Shown: positions 18,952 to 27,711 of the stretch, piece after piece
Layout of the letters: the number at the start of each line of letters is the position of its first letter
Numbering within the stretch: position 1 is the first letter of the stretch
Source of the DNA: Pseudodesulfovibrio sp. zrk46
Lineage (GTDB): Bacteria; Desulfobacterota; Desulfovibrionia; Desulfovibrionales; Desulfovibrionaceae
NCBI RefSeq assembly: GCF_012516435.1
Contig: NZ_CP051216.1
Location: 560,001-624,000 of the forward strand
Length of the DNA stretch: 64,000 nucleotides
Direction of reading: 5' to 3'
Program-made: the position numbers and the translations under genes
The notes under the pieces: model-generated
The model's input: only the letters and a program-made list of their open reading frames with translations
What the model was told of the DNA's origin: nothing
Database searches by the model: none

Positions 18952-20682
18952 TCATTTATACGCCGGGATGTAGGTGATACCAGTTCTCTTCGGCGGCTTG
19001 AGCACCTTTGTTTTTTTCACGAACTCGATGAATGCTTCGGAATCCACGAAACCGGTGTCATATCGGTCAGCGATCTCTTTGAGCATCGTATACCCGTCGC
19101 CGCCACCGGCCATGTAGGCGTTGGTGACGACCCGGTAAGATTTGGTCGGATCTAACGCATGCCACTTGCCATCGCGTCCCTGTAGTTCTACGGATTCAAT
19201 CCTATCACCCTTTTCGCGCTTCATGTTCGCAGTGTATCGCGCCCCAGCCACATAGGGGAACGCGCCTCCACTTCGGTTGACGCCATATTCCAATGCGGCC
19301 TTGAGCTGTGCCCCTGTTACTTCCAGCAGAAAGAGCGTGTTGTTAAAGGGTAACAGGGTATAAATCTCGCCCACCGAAATCTTTCCGGCCTTCAAATTAT
19401 CTCGCACACCACCTGCATTGACGAGGGCGATGTCGGCAGGGTCACCGGTTGTTGCGATCTTATCCAACATAGACTGGGCCACCAAAGGAGCAATCATGCT
19501 GCCCTGCTGCAGTTTTACTCCGTCCTTATTCACACCCGGAGCACGAATATGCCACAAGGTCTTGGGGGCCTTGCCGATGACATCCTTACGCATGGCCTGA
19601 ACACCCTTTGTGTAGGGCTCCAAAAATGCAGCAGCAGGGGCATCCTCGGCCATGACAGCAGTCACTTTACTCCGGGTGAGGGCGTCAACCACAGCCTGCC
19701 GGACTTCTCCGGTCAACTCCACCCGCTTGCGGGATTTGTCCTTCCGCTGAAATCCATCGGCCACTAACATGACAGGCTTGCCAATGGCGGAAACAACCTG
19801 CCCATCAGTATCAAAGGTAACATCAAGACGCCCCAGCACACGGCCCCACTTCCAGGCCTGAACCACATAGACGTCATTCCCATCTGGGCCTTTGACAACC
19901 ACGGGATAGTCGTCATCAACACCCTTGCCCAGCGCATGCATCTCTTCTGGATTGGCCAGCAAGGAATGGGAATGACCACCCACGATAATATCCACGCCGG
20001 GGATGGAAGCAGCCAACTCTTTGTCCGCCTCCAACCCTACATGAGTCAGCAGTACAATCTTGTCGACGCCAAGATCCTGCAACTCTTTCACGTAACGACG
20101 TGCGGTTTCGGCCACATCCTTGAAATCTACACCCTTCCCGGGGCTGGAAATATATTGGGTGTCGCTGGTCACCAAGCCGATGACGCCCACCCTATCCTGG
20201 CCAAAGCACCGCACCACATACGGCTTCAGATGGTCTGCCAGCCGAGGCATCCCAGCCGCATCCACGTTCGCCCCGAGAACCGGGATTCCTACATACTCCA
20301 AAAAGTTGGCGAGAAACTTTGCACCCTTATCGAACTCGTGATTGCCCAGCACATAGGCGTCGAACTTGAGACGGTTCAAAAACTCCATCTCCGGCCTACC
20401 GTCATATTTCATGAAATAGAGGTCGCCCTGCACGGCATCCCCGGCGTGCAACAGCAACGATGCCGAGCTATCCCGCCGGGCGTGCTTCACCGCTGTGGTC
20501 AATCGGGGCCAACCGCCCAGATCCACATAGGTCTTCTTCCCATCAACAACCAACCGATCCCCGGTGGCTGCCAAATAGGAGTGTGAATCATTGACGTGCA
20601 GAATAGTGAGGTCGAAAGCAAATGCCGACGAGGCCACCAACAAACACCCCAAACACACAACCCACAACAACATCTTTTTCAT
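18952..20682 (-). CDS. Periplasmic 5'-nucleotidase/UDP-sugar hydrolase family (UshA-like)
   Basis: 576 residues starting MKKMLLWVV at 20682, with GGGAG 7 nt upstream. Signal peptide about 1-23 (ending AFA). The metallophosphatase domain has LTILHVNDSHSYL, GDAVQGD, VLGNHEFDKG, LLTHVGLEAD and VGGHSHS, which supply the two-metal site. The C-terminal 5'-nucleotidase domain has NAGGVRDNLKAG and NAYMAGGGDGYTM for base binding. It would hydrolyse extracellular nucleotides to nucleosides. It ends 7 nt from the convergent kinase gene with no visible terminator. Confidence 0.93.
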   Translation of the reverse strand: MKKMLLWVVCLGCLLVASSAFAFDLTILHVNDSHSYLAATGDRLVVDGKKTYVDLGGWPRLTTAVKHARRDSSASLLLHAGDAVQGDLYFMKYDGRPEMEFLNRLKFDAYVLGNHEFDKGAKFLANFLEYVGIPVLGANVDAAGMPRLADHLKPYVVRCFGQDRVGVIGLVTSDTQYISSPGKGVDFKDVAETARRYVKELQDLGVDKIVLLTHVGLEADKELAASIPGVDIIVGGHSHSLLANPEEMHALGKGVDDDYPVVVKGPDGNDVYVVQAWKWGRVLGRLDVTFDTDGQVVSAIGKPVMLVADGFQRKDKSRKRVELTGEVRQAVVDALTRSKVTAVMAEDAPAAAFLEPYTKGVQAMRKDVIGKAPKTLWHIRAPGVNKDGVKLQQGSMIAPLVAQSMLDKIATTGDPADIALVNAGGVRDNLKAGKISVGEIYTLLPFNNTLFLLEVTGAQLKAALEYGVNRSGGAFPYVAGARYTANMKREKGDRIESVELQGRDGKWHALDPTKSYRVVTNAYMAGGGDGYTMLKEIADRYDTGFVDSEAFIEFVKKTKVLKPPKRTGITYIPAYK

Positions 20683-20817
20683 GATCGAGCTCCCCGCAAC
20701 CGACAAGTTCATCCCTTATCCCCAATCTGTACTGCCTGATACATCCTGTCGATTATATTAGGCCAGTAGAAAACGAAACTTCTCAAATACGCAGCCTCCC
20801 CCAAAGCCTGGACAACT

Positions 20818-20851
20818 AAAAAGGGCCTTGTGCATTTGCACAAGGCCCTTT
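20818..20851 (-). terminator. Terminator of glutamine synthetase gene
   Basis: A 14-bp stem AAAGGGCCTTGTGC/GCACAAGGCCCTTT with an ATTT loop, followed by Ts on the minus strand. Confidence 0.9.
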
Positions 20852-20874
20852 GAACTTACTGGCTTACGAAGGAA

Positions 20875-23055
20875 TTACTTGATGAACAAGATTTCCTGGT
20901 AGCTGGGCAGCGGCCACAGATCGTCTGCGACGATACCTTCCATGGCGTCTGCGACTTCGCGGACAGCGAGCATGGCGGGCAGGATCTTGGAGGTCTTGTA
21001 GGCTGCTTCTTCTTCGATGGACTTGAAGTCTTCTTTTTCCATCAGCTTCTCGAGGGCCACGAGAGCGGTGTCGAGGTTGCCGACCAGTTCAGTGACTTCG
21101 GCCAGAGCCGGAGTGATGGACTTGATGCCGGCGGCCTTCAGGCTGGCAGCGGTGGCAGCCAGTTCGCCCTGGTAACGGACGGCGGAAGGCATGATGATGG
21201 TCTTGGCGACCTTGACGACCAGAGCGGACTCGGTCTGGATGTGCTGGTTGTACTGCTCGTGGTAGATTTCGCAGCGGGAGTGCAGCTCATCCTTGGTCAG
21301 GACTTCGTACTTCTCGAAGACATCGACGACTTCCGGTGCGATCATGGCAGGCAGTGCATCGGCAGTGGTCTTCAGGTTGGGCAGGCCGCGCTTGGCAGCT
21401 TCTTTCTGCCATGCATCGGCGTAACCGTCGCCGTTGAAGATGACATGACCGTGTTCTTTCATGATGCCCTGGATAACCTTCTGGCAGGCTTCGTTGAGGG
21501 GCATCTTCTTCTTGAGCAGCTTCTCGATTTCGTCGCTGACGAAGTCGAGGGAGTCAGCCATGATGGTGTTCAGTGCAACCTGTGCGCCAGCGATGGACTG
21601 GTTGGAACCGACTGCGCGGAACTCGAAGCGGTTGCCGGTGAAAGCAAACGGGGAGGTGCGGTTACGGTCGCCGGAATCCATGGGCAGTGCGGGCAGGGTG
21701 TCGACACCCACTTCCAGGCAACCCTTGGACTTGCAACCCTTGAGGTCGCCCAGTTCGATCTGGTTGAAGATCTCGGCCAGTTCTTCACCGAGGAAGATGG
21801 AGATGATGGCCGGCGGAGCTTCGTTGGCGCCGAGGCGGTGGTCGTTACCTGCGGAAGCAACCACGGAACGGAGCAGAGCGGAGTATTTTTCCACTGCACG
21901 GATGGTGGCGGCGGTGACGCAGAGGAACTGCATGTTCTCGTGCGGAGTGTCGCCGGGGGAGTACAGGGAGCCCTGAGTAGCAGAAGACAGGGAGTAGTTC
22001 AGGTGCTTACCGGAACCGTTGATGCCAGCGAACGGCTTTTCATGCAGCAGGCAGGCCATACCGTGCTTTTTGGCAACGGATTTCAGAGTGGTCATGATCA
22101 TCTGGTTGTGATCAGTGGCCAGGTTAGCCTGTTCGAAGATCGGAGCGATTTCGAACTGACCGGGAGCAACTTCGTTGTGGCGGGTCTTGACCGGCACACC
22201 GAGTTTGTAAAGTTCACGTTCAACTTCCATCATGAAAGCGAGCACGCGGCGGGGGATGGCACCGAAGTAGTGATCATCCAGTTCCTGACCCTTGGCGGGT
22301 TTGGCGCCGAAGAGGGTGCGGCCGCAGACCATGAGGTCAGGACGGGCGAAGTAGAAGTTGCGATCCAGGAGGAAGTATTCCTGCTCGGGACCGGCGTTGG
22401 AAACGACCATGTTGCCATCATCGTTACCGAAGAGATCGAGGAAACGGCGACCGGCCTTGTTGATAGCCTGGTTGGCGCGCAGCAGAGGGGTCTTCTTATC
22501 CAGTGCATGACCTTTCCAGGAAACGAAGGCAGTGGGGATGCACAGGAAGGTGCCGTTGGGGTTTTCGAGGATGTAAGCCGGGTTGGTCACGTCCCAAGCG
22601 GTGTAACCACGGGCTTCAAAGGTGGCACGCAGGCCGCCGGACGGGAAGGAAGATGCATCGGGCTCACCCTGAATGAGGAGCTTGGCATCGAATTCGGCGA
22701 TGGCGCCGCCTTCATCGTCGGGGGACAGGAAACCATCATGCTTCTCGGCGGTGAGGCCGGTCAGCGGGTAGAAAACGTGGGTGTAGTGAGTGGCGCCCTT
22801 GGAGATCGCCCACTCCTTCATGGCTGCGGCAACCGGACCGGCAATGGCAGGATCCATTTTCTCACCGGTTTTCTTGGTGGCCATCAAGGACTTGTAGACG
22901 TCCTTGGGAAGCATGTTCTTCATAACCTTGTCGTTGAAGACGTTGGAACCGAAGACATCGGTGGGGGATGTCTCGGTGAAGTTCAGGGGCTTCAGGTCAG
23001 ATTTAAAATTGGTCACCGCTGCGATGGCAGTCTGACGAGTCTGGTATCCGCTCAT
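20875..23055 (-). CDS. glnN: Glutamine synthetase, type III
   Basis: 726 residues, the length of GlnN-type enzymes rather than the 450-470 of GlnA. It makes glutamine from glutamate, ammonia and ATP. Type III hallmarks are visible: [31 protein letters not shown] (metal ligands), [11 protein letters not shown], and [24 protein letters not shown] precedes the ATG. A 420-nt upstream region carries a sigma-54-like site, in line with nitrogen control. No adjacent PII or NtrBC genes. Confidence 0.95.
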   Translation of the reverse strand: MSGYQTRQTAIAAVTNFKSDLKPLNFTETSPTDVFGSNVFNDKVMKNMLPKDVYKSLMATKKTGEKMDPAIAGPVAAAMKEWAISKGATHYTHVFYPLTGLTAEKHDGFLSPDDEGGAIAEFDAKLLIQGEPDASSFPSGGLRATFEARGYTAWDVTNPAYILENPNGTFLCIPTAFVSWKGHALDKKTPLLRANQAINKAGRRFLDLFGNDDGNMVVSNAGPEQEYFLLDRNFYFARPDLMVCGRTLFGAKPAKGQELDDHYFGAIPRRVLAFMMEVERELYKLGVPVKTRHNEVAPGQFEIAPIFEQANLATDHNQMIMTTLKSVAKKHGMACLLHEKPFAGINGSGKHLNYSLSSATQGSLYSPGDTPHENMQFLCVTAATIRAVEKYSALLRSVVASAGNDHRLGANEAPPAIISIFLGEELAEIFNQIELGDLKGCKSKGCLEVGVDTLPALPMDSGDRNRTSPFAFTGNRFEFRAVGSNQSIAGAQVALNTIMADSLDFVSDEIEKLLKKKMPLNEACQKVIQGIMKEHGHVIFNGDGYADAWQKEAAKRGLPNLKTTADALPAMIAPEVVDVFEKYEVLTKDELHSRCEIYHEQYNQHIQTESALVVKVAKTIIMPSAVRYQGELAATAASLKAAGIKSITPALAEVTELVGNLDTALVALEKLMEKEDFKSIEEEAAYKTSKILPAMLAVREVADAMEGIVADDLWPLPSYQEILFIK

Positions 23056-23142
23056 GAAAATCTCCTTACAGGCAAAAATTTGGTTTTTCCGGCTAGTCCG
23101 AATCTAAGGGTGCCTGGCCCTTTATTGTCTGCCGCCCCTCTT

Positions 23143-23159
23143 ACCAAGTTACGTGCCAA
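23143..23159 (-). promoter_or_regulatory. Sigma-54-like promoter upstream of glnN
   Basis: Minus strand reads TTGGCACGTAACTTGGT: a perfect -24 box (TTGGCACG) and, exactly 10 nt after its GG, GG in place of the usual GC of the -12 box. The -12 deviation weakens the call. The start would fall near 23131, about 75 nt before the ATG. Confidence 0.5.
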
Positions 23160-23361
23160 ACAGCAAAAGAATCATTAAAACAGACTATTACAAGAGTCTG
23201 CATTTTATGCACCCTTAAACTTCACACAAAAATGTAGTTTAAACTGCTTTTTTCCCGACTTTTACGATACAAAATTGGTAAAAAAAATAGGCTTTTTTAC
23301 AAGACGCTGTAAACAAAGGACTATTTCATAACATAAATGGGAATACCGTTTATCCAAAAAG

Positions 23362-23413
23362 GAAAAAGGCCGCAAAACGACCAATTCTACCACCATTTTT
23401 CCCATTTTGCGGC
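23362..23413 (-). terminator. Probable terminator after the pseudouridine synthase gene
   Basis: GCCGCAAAA and TTTTGCGGC arms (23369-23377, 23405-23413) separated by 27 nt, followed on the minus strand by CCTTTTTCC. The long loop lowers confidence. Confidence 0.5.
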
Positions 23414-23477
23414 ATATTCAAAATGCCACTTTTAGCAATCACTACATATTATAATAGTGACCGCGCCTCTCCCATCA

Positions 23478-24125
23478 TTAAAATGGAGGTTCAGAAAAGA
23501 ATTCCAATGGTTTACGATTTTGAGGGTGACGAAATCGCAAGGTCGACGCGTGGAGTTTCAGCTGTCCGGGGCCAGTCCCGGTCCCGTAGAGGCGATCTCC
23601 AACAATAGGAAATCCCAGCCCCTTTTCATGGGCCGAATGAAGACGAAGCTGATGAGTTCGTCCGGTGTGCGGCATGAACTCCACCCGGGTCTGTCCGTTC
23701 TCGACACCAAGTTTACGCCAACGAGTCACGCCCATCTTGCCGCGCTCGGGGTCATAGACCTGATACGGGCGATTGTCCGGGTCCAGACGAAAGGCCAACT
23801 CGATGAGCCCGCCATTCTCCTTCACCTCACCATCCAGCAGCGCGACATAACGCTTGCCCACCAGCCGGTCCATGAACTGAACCGACAGGTTTCGATGCGC
23901 GTCTTCAGTCAGTGCCAGCACCAGCAGGCCAGAGGTATCCTGATCCAAGCGGTGAACAGATGGCTGCTCGATACAATCGGGGTACAGTTCTTTCACGCGG
24001 CTGACCACGCAATCCTGATTAGCCTCGCCCTTGCCCGGCACGGAAAGCAGACCGGAGGGTTTGTCCACCACCACGAAGACCGGGTCTTCATGCACTAGCT
24101 TGAGACCGTCGGGGATATTGCTCAT
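23478..24125 (-). CDS. RluA-family RNA pseudouridine synthase
   Basis: 215 residues starting MSNIPDGLKL at 24125, overlapping the upstream stop as ATGA. The catalytic motif HRLDQDTSG (Asp nucleophile) lies at about 57-65, KRYVALL follows, and the HTGRTHQLR motif is near 155. There is no S4 domain. It isomerises uridines in rRNA and/or tRNA; by size and sequence it is closest to the RluA type that modifies 23S rRNA U746 and tRNA U32, an assignment that needs phylogeny. It is translationally coupled to the cysteine-rich partner at 24122. Confidence 0.92.
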   Translation of the reverse strand: MSNIPDGLKLVHEDPVFVVVDKPSGLLSVPGKGEANQDCVVSRVKELYPDCIEQPSVHRLDQDTSGLLVLALTEDAHRNLSVQFMDRLVGKRYVALLDGEVKENGGLIELAFRLDPDNRPYQVYDPERGKMGVTRWRKLGVENGQTRVEFMPHTGRTHQLRLHSAHEKGLGFPIVGDRLYGTGTGPGQLKLHASTLRFRHPQNRKPLEFFSEPPF

Positions 24126-24904
24126 ACCTCGCACGCCCCGCACAGCATGTGACCGATTATTCGCCCGCACTTATCTTTGCAGGAAACATACATACCGCCA
24201 TGCTTCTTGGTTTTGGACCTGTTTTCCTTGCCGAAATAGAACTCGGCCAGTCCCAACGGGGTCAGAGAATTGCGAGCCGCATATCCCAGCAGTTTTGGAG
24301 CGCAGCAATCACCTGTTCCGGTAGGAATGCCGTTCCCCTCGGTGACCACCTGCGGCAACGGAGTCACTTTGCCGCAGAAATCGGGAATCATATACATATT
24401 ATGAATGTCCTTCATGAGCGCCTGGGAGTACGCCTTGCGTCGCTCGACCAGTTGCTTTCGTTCATGGGAACCACCGGGGAGGCTGTCGATTTTGCGACTG
24501 AGTCGCTTGATCAACCGCTCCACACCAGTGGTCGCAGACCAGAATTCGTCGGCATCAATCAATGGAGGCACCCAGCCATCCACGTCCCAGACGCCGTTGT
24601 ACTGACCTGAAAAAGCCTTAAGCACACCTGTCCTGCCATCCATATCGCGCACCACAAGCACACCAAACATCTGCCCGCGCGCGGGGCCAAAAAGATAACG
24701 GGTGGACAGGCGGGGATCGGCTTCACTTTCAGGCACATCAAAATCAATACGCCCGGCTTCGGTAATCGTCTGAAACAACTCCTTGGCAAACGGCACACTA
24801 TAGCCCAGCACCATGGAATGCTTCACACCGCATCGTTCGCACAGCCCGGAAGCTGCAACACGGGTATCAAAAGGAGAAGATATTTGTACGGTTTTCAAGG
24901 ACAT
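24122..24904 (-). CDS. Cysteine-rich protein coupled to the pseudouridine synthase
   Basis: 260 residues. Near the N-terminus CERC (22-25) looks like a metal knuckle; the middle is a helical, charged stretch (LIKRLSRKIDSLPGGSHERKQLVERR); the C-terminus has TGTGDCCAPKLLGYA, PLGLAEFYFG, and CKDKCGRIIGHMLCGAC. These motifs resemble the N-terminal region of the long RluA-type synthases of Vibrio and Shewanella, recalled from family knowledge. Here that region is a separate gene overlapping the synthase gene by 4 nt. A role in substrate binding or metal-dependent regulation of the synthase is inferred. No clear ribosome site is seen. Confidence 0.75.
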   Translation of the reverse strand: MSLKTVQISSPFDTRVAASGLCERCGVKHSMVLGYSVPFAKELFQTITEAGRIDFDVPESEADPRLSTRYLFGPARGQMFGVLVVRDMDGRTGVLKAFSGQYNGVWDVDGWVPPLIDADEFWSATTGVERLIKRLSRKIDSLPGGSHERKQLVERRKAYSQALMKDIHNMYMIPDFCGKVTPLPQVVTEGNGIPTGTGDCCAPKLLGYAARNSLTPLGLAEFYFGKENRSKTKKHGGMYVSCKDKCGRIIGHMLCGACEV

Positions 24905-25085
24905 AGAAGAAGTCTGGTAAGAGTGCCGTTATGTGCCACTGGCACAGGTCCATTTACTACAACTTTGATCGAGCCCACCTGATTAGCGAAACGTCAAAGG
25001 GAGCAAGTGATAGTACGACATAAAACTTAAGAAGAATCTTTTATAAAAAGACTCACCGCCAAAACCAGGCCGGGCAACGCCCAAA

Positions 25086-25117
25086 CAAAAAGCCCCACTG
25101 TTTTGCACAGTGGGGCC
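25086..25117 (-). terminator. Terminator of greA
   Basis: GCCCCACTG/CAGTGGGGC stem (25092-25100, 25108-25116) with Ts following on the minus strand. Confidence 0.85.
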
Positions 25118-25152
25118 AGTGTACACTCTTTACCCTGTGAAACAAGCAATAA

Positions 25153-25647
25153 TTACTTGCTCGGAAGAGCGTCGCTGCCGCGGAATTCCACGGAAACGAT
25201 CTCGTACTCGATGCGGCCGCGGGGGGCGTCGACGATGACTTCGTCACCTTCCTCTTTACCGAGGATAGCTTTGCCCATGGGGGACAGCACGGAGATGGAA
25301 CCATTCTTGTGATCGGCGTCGTCGGGACCGAGCAACAGGAAGGTGCGGGTCTCCTCGGTGTCGATGTCCTCAACCACGACAGTGGCACCAAAAATGGCGC
25401 GTTCATCGTCGAGGGAGTCCAAGTCAATGACGTCGAAAAGCGGCATGCGGGAATTGATGTAGGTGATGCGCGCTTCGAGCATACCCTGACGCTCGCGGGC
25501 TGCATCGTAACCTGCATTTTCGCTCAAGTCGCCTTCTTCACGAGCTTCCTTGATGGCCTGGATAATGGCCGGACGCTGAGCCTTCAGGTCTTCCAGTTCA
25601 GCCTTGATCTTCTCATAACCCTGCTTGGAAATGGGAATACGATCCAT
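25153..25647 (-). CDS. greA: Transcription elongation factor GreA
   Basis: 164 residues. The N-terminal coiled coil (about 8-75) carries the acidic tip EEGDLSENAGYDAARERQ that reaches into the RNA polymerase secondary channel and promotes transcript cleavage. The C-terminal FKBP-like domain ends SVLSPMGKAILGKEEGDEV, the GreA/GreB signature. GAGAGG precedes the ATG. Single gene with its own terminator. Confidence 0.95.
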   Translation of the reverse strand: MDRIPISKQGYEKIKAELEDLKAQRPAIIQAIKEAREEGDLSENAGYDAARERQGMLEARITYINSRMPLFDVIDLDSLDDERAIFGATVVVEDIDTEETRTFLLLGPDDADHKNGSISVLSPMGKAILGKEEGDEVIVDAPRGRIEYEIVSVEFRGSDALPSK

Positions 25648-25863
25648 GTTTAAATCCTCTCTTCAAATAAAAAAAATTTGCAGATCACGCGGCTTCTCTT
25701 GTGAGGGTCCGCGCCCCTGCAATTGATAATCCATGTCTGGAAAGACGATCGTTAAATCATCCTCGGCTTGTGGTCAAGTCAATTCGGAATTGCACAAACC
25801 GCTCAGCCTTCCCCATATACTCAACAGTAAATACGGAACAAATCCGCATCATCACGACAAATT

Positions 25864-25892
25864 CGGGAGTGACAGCGTACTCGTCACTCCCG
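25864..25892 (-). terminator. Hairpin after the rhodanese gene
   Basis: CGGGAGTGAC/GTCACTCCCG 10-bp perfect stem with a 9-nt loop. The T run after it is short (AATTTG), so it may be a weak terminator. It lies 24 nt past the TGA stop at 25916, which supports 25916 rather than 26042 as the real gene end. Confidence 0.6.
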
Positions 25893-25915
25893 TAGAAGCT
25901 ATATTTTTTCGCGCC

Positions 25916-26338
25916 TCACTTATTTTCAGTCGGATATCCGCCGTCAAGCCAGCCTTCCCAACCTCCCTCGAGGGCGTAGACTCTGGCAAACCCCTTCTTC
26001 AACAGTGCCTGCGCCACACGGGCGCTGGTGTATTCGCTCGGTCAGGCGCAATAGAGGACCAACGTCTTTTCCTTGGACAATTCCCCGGCCCAACCGTCTA
26101 CATCATTATAGGCTCGACGCTGGGCGCCCTTGATCATCATTTCACTACCCTGAAAGTCAGTGTCGCGGCGCACGTCGATGACCACAACATCGGGGGAATC
26201 GAGCATTCCCGCCAATTGAGAGGTTGTCATACGCGGCACCCTGTCACCGGCAAACGCCCCGCCAGCAATGGACATTGCCGATGTCGCCATCAGCAACAGA
26301 AGGACCAATGTCGTTATTATTACGTATCTTATCTTCAT
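25916..26338 (-). CDS. Exported rhodanese-like protein with an in-frame UGA, probable selenocysteine
   Basis: Starts MKIRYVIITT at 26338 behind GGAGGAAAG; signal peptide about 1-30. A rhodanese domain follows (IDVRRDTDF around 54-62, LVLYCA at 93-98). A TGA at 26042-26044 interrupts the frame at codon 99, yet translation continues as PSEYTSARVAQALL and LEGGWEGWL to a TGA at 25916, a complete rhodanese C-terminus. Relatives commonly have YCACP at this point, so UGA stands where a second Cys is usual (C97-A-U99). A GC hairpin sits 13 nt after the UGA. I read it as a 140-residue selenoprotein in the periplasm, moving sulfur or acting in thiol/selenol redox chemistry. The alternative is a nonsense mutation; the intact downstream frame argues against it. 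Confidence 0.82.
26008..26028 (-). promoter_or_regulatory. SECIS-like hairpin downstream of the UGA codon
   Basis: On the minus strand CCAGCGCC-CGTGT-GGCGCAGG: five GC pairs (GCGCC/GGCGC), an A/A mismatch, then two more pairs. The loop begins 21 nt after the UGA and has G as its second base, as bacterial SECIS loops do. It would be read by SelB. No folding program was run. Confidence 0.65.
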
Positions 26339-26419
26339 AGTCTTTCCTCCCATGAATAATACATACGTCAGCATAACACAGCGGCCTCAATCCCGACAAC
26401 ACCAATCAGAATTGGCACA

Positions 26420-26451
26420 AAAAAGCCCCGACTGCGAACAGCCGGGGCTTA
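26420..26451 (-). terminator. Terminator of purM
   Basis: AAGCCCCG-CTG / CAG-CGGGGCTT stem with one mismatch and a CGAA loop, followed by six Ts on the minus strand. Confidence 0.85.
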
Positions 26452-26473
26452 CAAGTACATGCGGGGATGCCGA

Positions 26474-27535
26474 TTAAGGGAAGATGACTTCTACCTGTTC
26501 GGCTGCGCCCTTGCGCTCCTCGATCTCGCCGATGCGGAAGGCATCCACGTCGTCACGGGCGTCGAGCATTTCCAGCGCTTTCTCTGCGCTATCTGCGTCG
26601 CAGATAAGGATGTAGCCGACGCCGCAGTTGAAGATCTGGAGCATTTCAGGCCAGGACAGATCGCCTTCCTTCTGCAGCCAGTCAAAGATCGGCAGCATGG
26701 GCCAGGAGCCGAACTCGATCTTGGCCACGGTGTCCTCGGGCAGGACGCGGGGCACGTTGTCGTAGAAACCGCCGCCGGTCACATGGACCATGCCCTTGAT
26801 GGTCAGGGATTCCATGAGCTCCAGTACGGGCTTCACGTAAATCTTGGTAGGCTCGATGAGGACCTCGGCCACGGTCTTGTCAGTACCGGGGAAGGTGTCG
26901 TCATTCTTGAGACCGGATTCGCCCAGAATCTTGCGGATCAGAGACCAGCCGTTGGAATGGGCGCCAGAGGAAGACAGGCCGATAATCACGTCGCCAGGGG
27001 CCACGGATTTGCCGGTCACCAGTTTGGGGCTGTCGACCATGCCGACGGCAAAACCGGACAGGTCGTACTCGCCATCCGGGTAGAAGCCGGGCATCTCAGC
27101 GGTCTCACCGCCAAGGAGGGCGCATGCGGACTGCTTGCAGCCTTCGCACACACCGGCCACCACCTGCTCGGCAACGCCGGATTCCAGCTTGCCGGTGGCA
27201 AAGTAGTCGAGGAAGAACAACGGGGCCGCGCCCTGAACCAGTACGTCGTTGACGGACATGGCCACGAGGTCGATACCCACGGTGTCGTGTTTGTCGAACA
27301 TGAAGGCGAGCTTCAGCTTGGTACCGACGCCGTCTGCGCCAGCCACAAGCATGGGTGCTTCCATGCCGGAAATTTCAGGTTTGAACAGACCGCCGAAGCC
27401 GCCGATCTCGGTGGCCACGCCGGGCGTAAAGGTGGACTTAACCATGTCCTTGATGCGGCTGACAAACTGATTGCCTGCCTCGATATCAACACCGGCGTCG
27501 GTGTATGCCTGGGAACGTTTGGCGCTGCTGCTCAT
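26474..27535 (-). CDS. purM: Phosphoribosylformylglycinamidine cyclo-ligase (AIR synthetase)
   Basis: 353 residues. It closes the imidazole ring of AIR from FGAM with ATP in purine synthesis. Motifs: GVGTKLKLAFMFDKHDTVGIDLVAMS (nucleotide and substrate binding), GGETAEMPGFY, GLSSSGAHSNGWSLIR, and HVTGGGFYDNVPR. GGGAGAG precedes the ATG. Single gene with its own terminator; no other pur genes are in the window. Confidence 0.96.
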   Translation of the reverse strand: MSSSAKRSQAYTDAGVDIEAGNQFVSRIKDMVKSTFTPGVATEIGGFGGLFKPEISGMEAPMLVAGADGVGTKLKLAFMFDKHDTVGIDLVAMSVNDVLVQGAAPLFFLDYFATGKLESGVAEQVVAGVCEGCKQSACALLGGETAEMPGFYPDGEYDLSGFAVGMVDSPKLVTGKSVAPGDVIIGLSSSGAHSNGWSLIRKILGESGLKNDDTFPGTDKTVAEVLIEPTKIYVKPVLELMESLTIKGMVHVTGGGFYDNVPRVLPEDTVAKIEFGSWPMLPIFDWLQKEGDLSWPEMLQIFNCGVGYILICDADSAEKALEMLDARDDVDAFRIGEIEERKGAAEQVEVIFP

Positions 27536-27711
27536 GTCTCTCTCCCTAATGTGCGTTCACGTCTAGAATGCGTTCAAGATGGAGGGTCTATATGTTGTTG
27601 CAGGAACAAGTTCAAGTATAGACTTTCCGGCCCACCAATTGCATTGCCAACCATGCGCCCGACGAGTATACAGAACAATATGGGCAACACTGTCGTTTAT
27701 CGGAGGCAACC

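Larger units (their letters stand above)
23056..23477. other. Intergenic region between glnN and the pseudouridine synthase gene
   Basis: 422 AT-rich bases. They hold the glnN leader and sigma-54-like promoter, and a hairpin (23369-23413) that can terminate the pseudouridine synthase message. The stretch 23200-23340 is homopolymer-rich; I see no RNA gene in it. Confidence 0.6.

Noticed and set aside
26042-26338. Rhodanese ending at the first TGA as a truncated gene or pseudogene
   Set aside because: The same frame continues through all expected C-terminal rhodanese motifs with no further defect, and a hairpin terminator follows the second TGA. One nonsense mutation in an otherwise perfect gene is possible but less likely.
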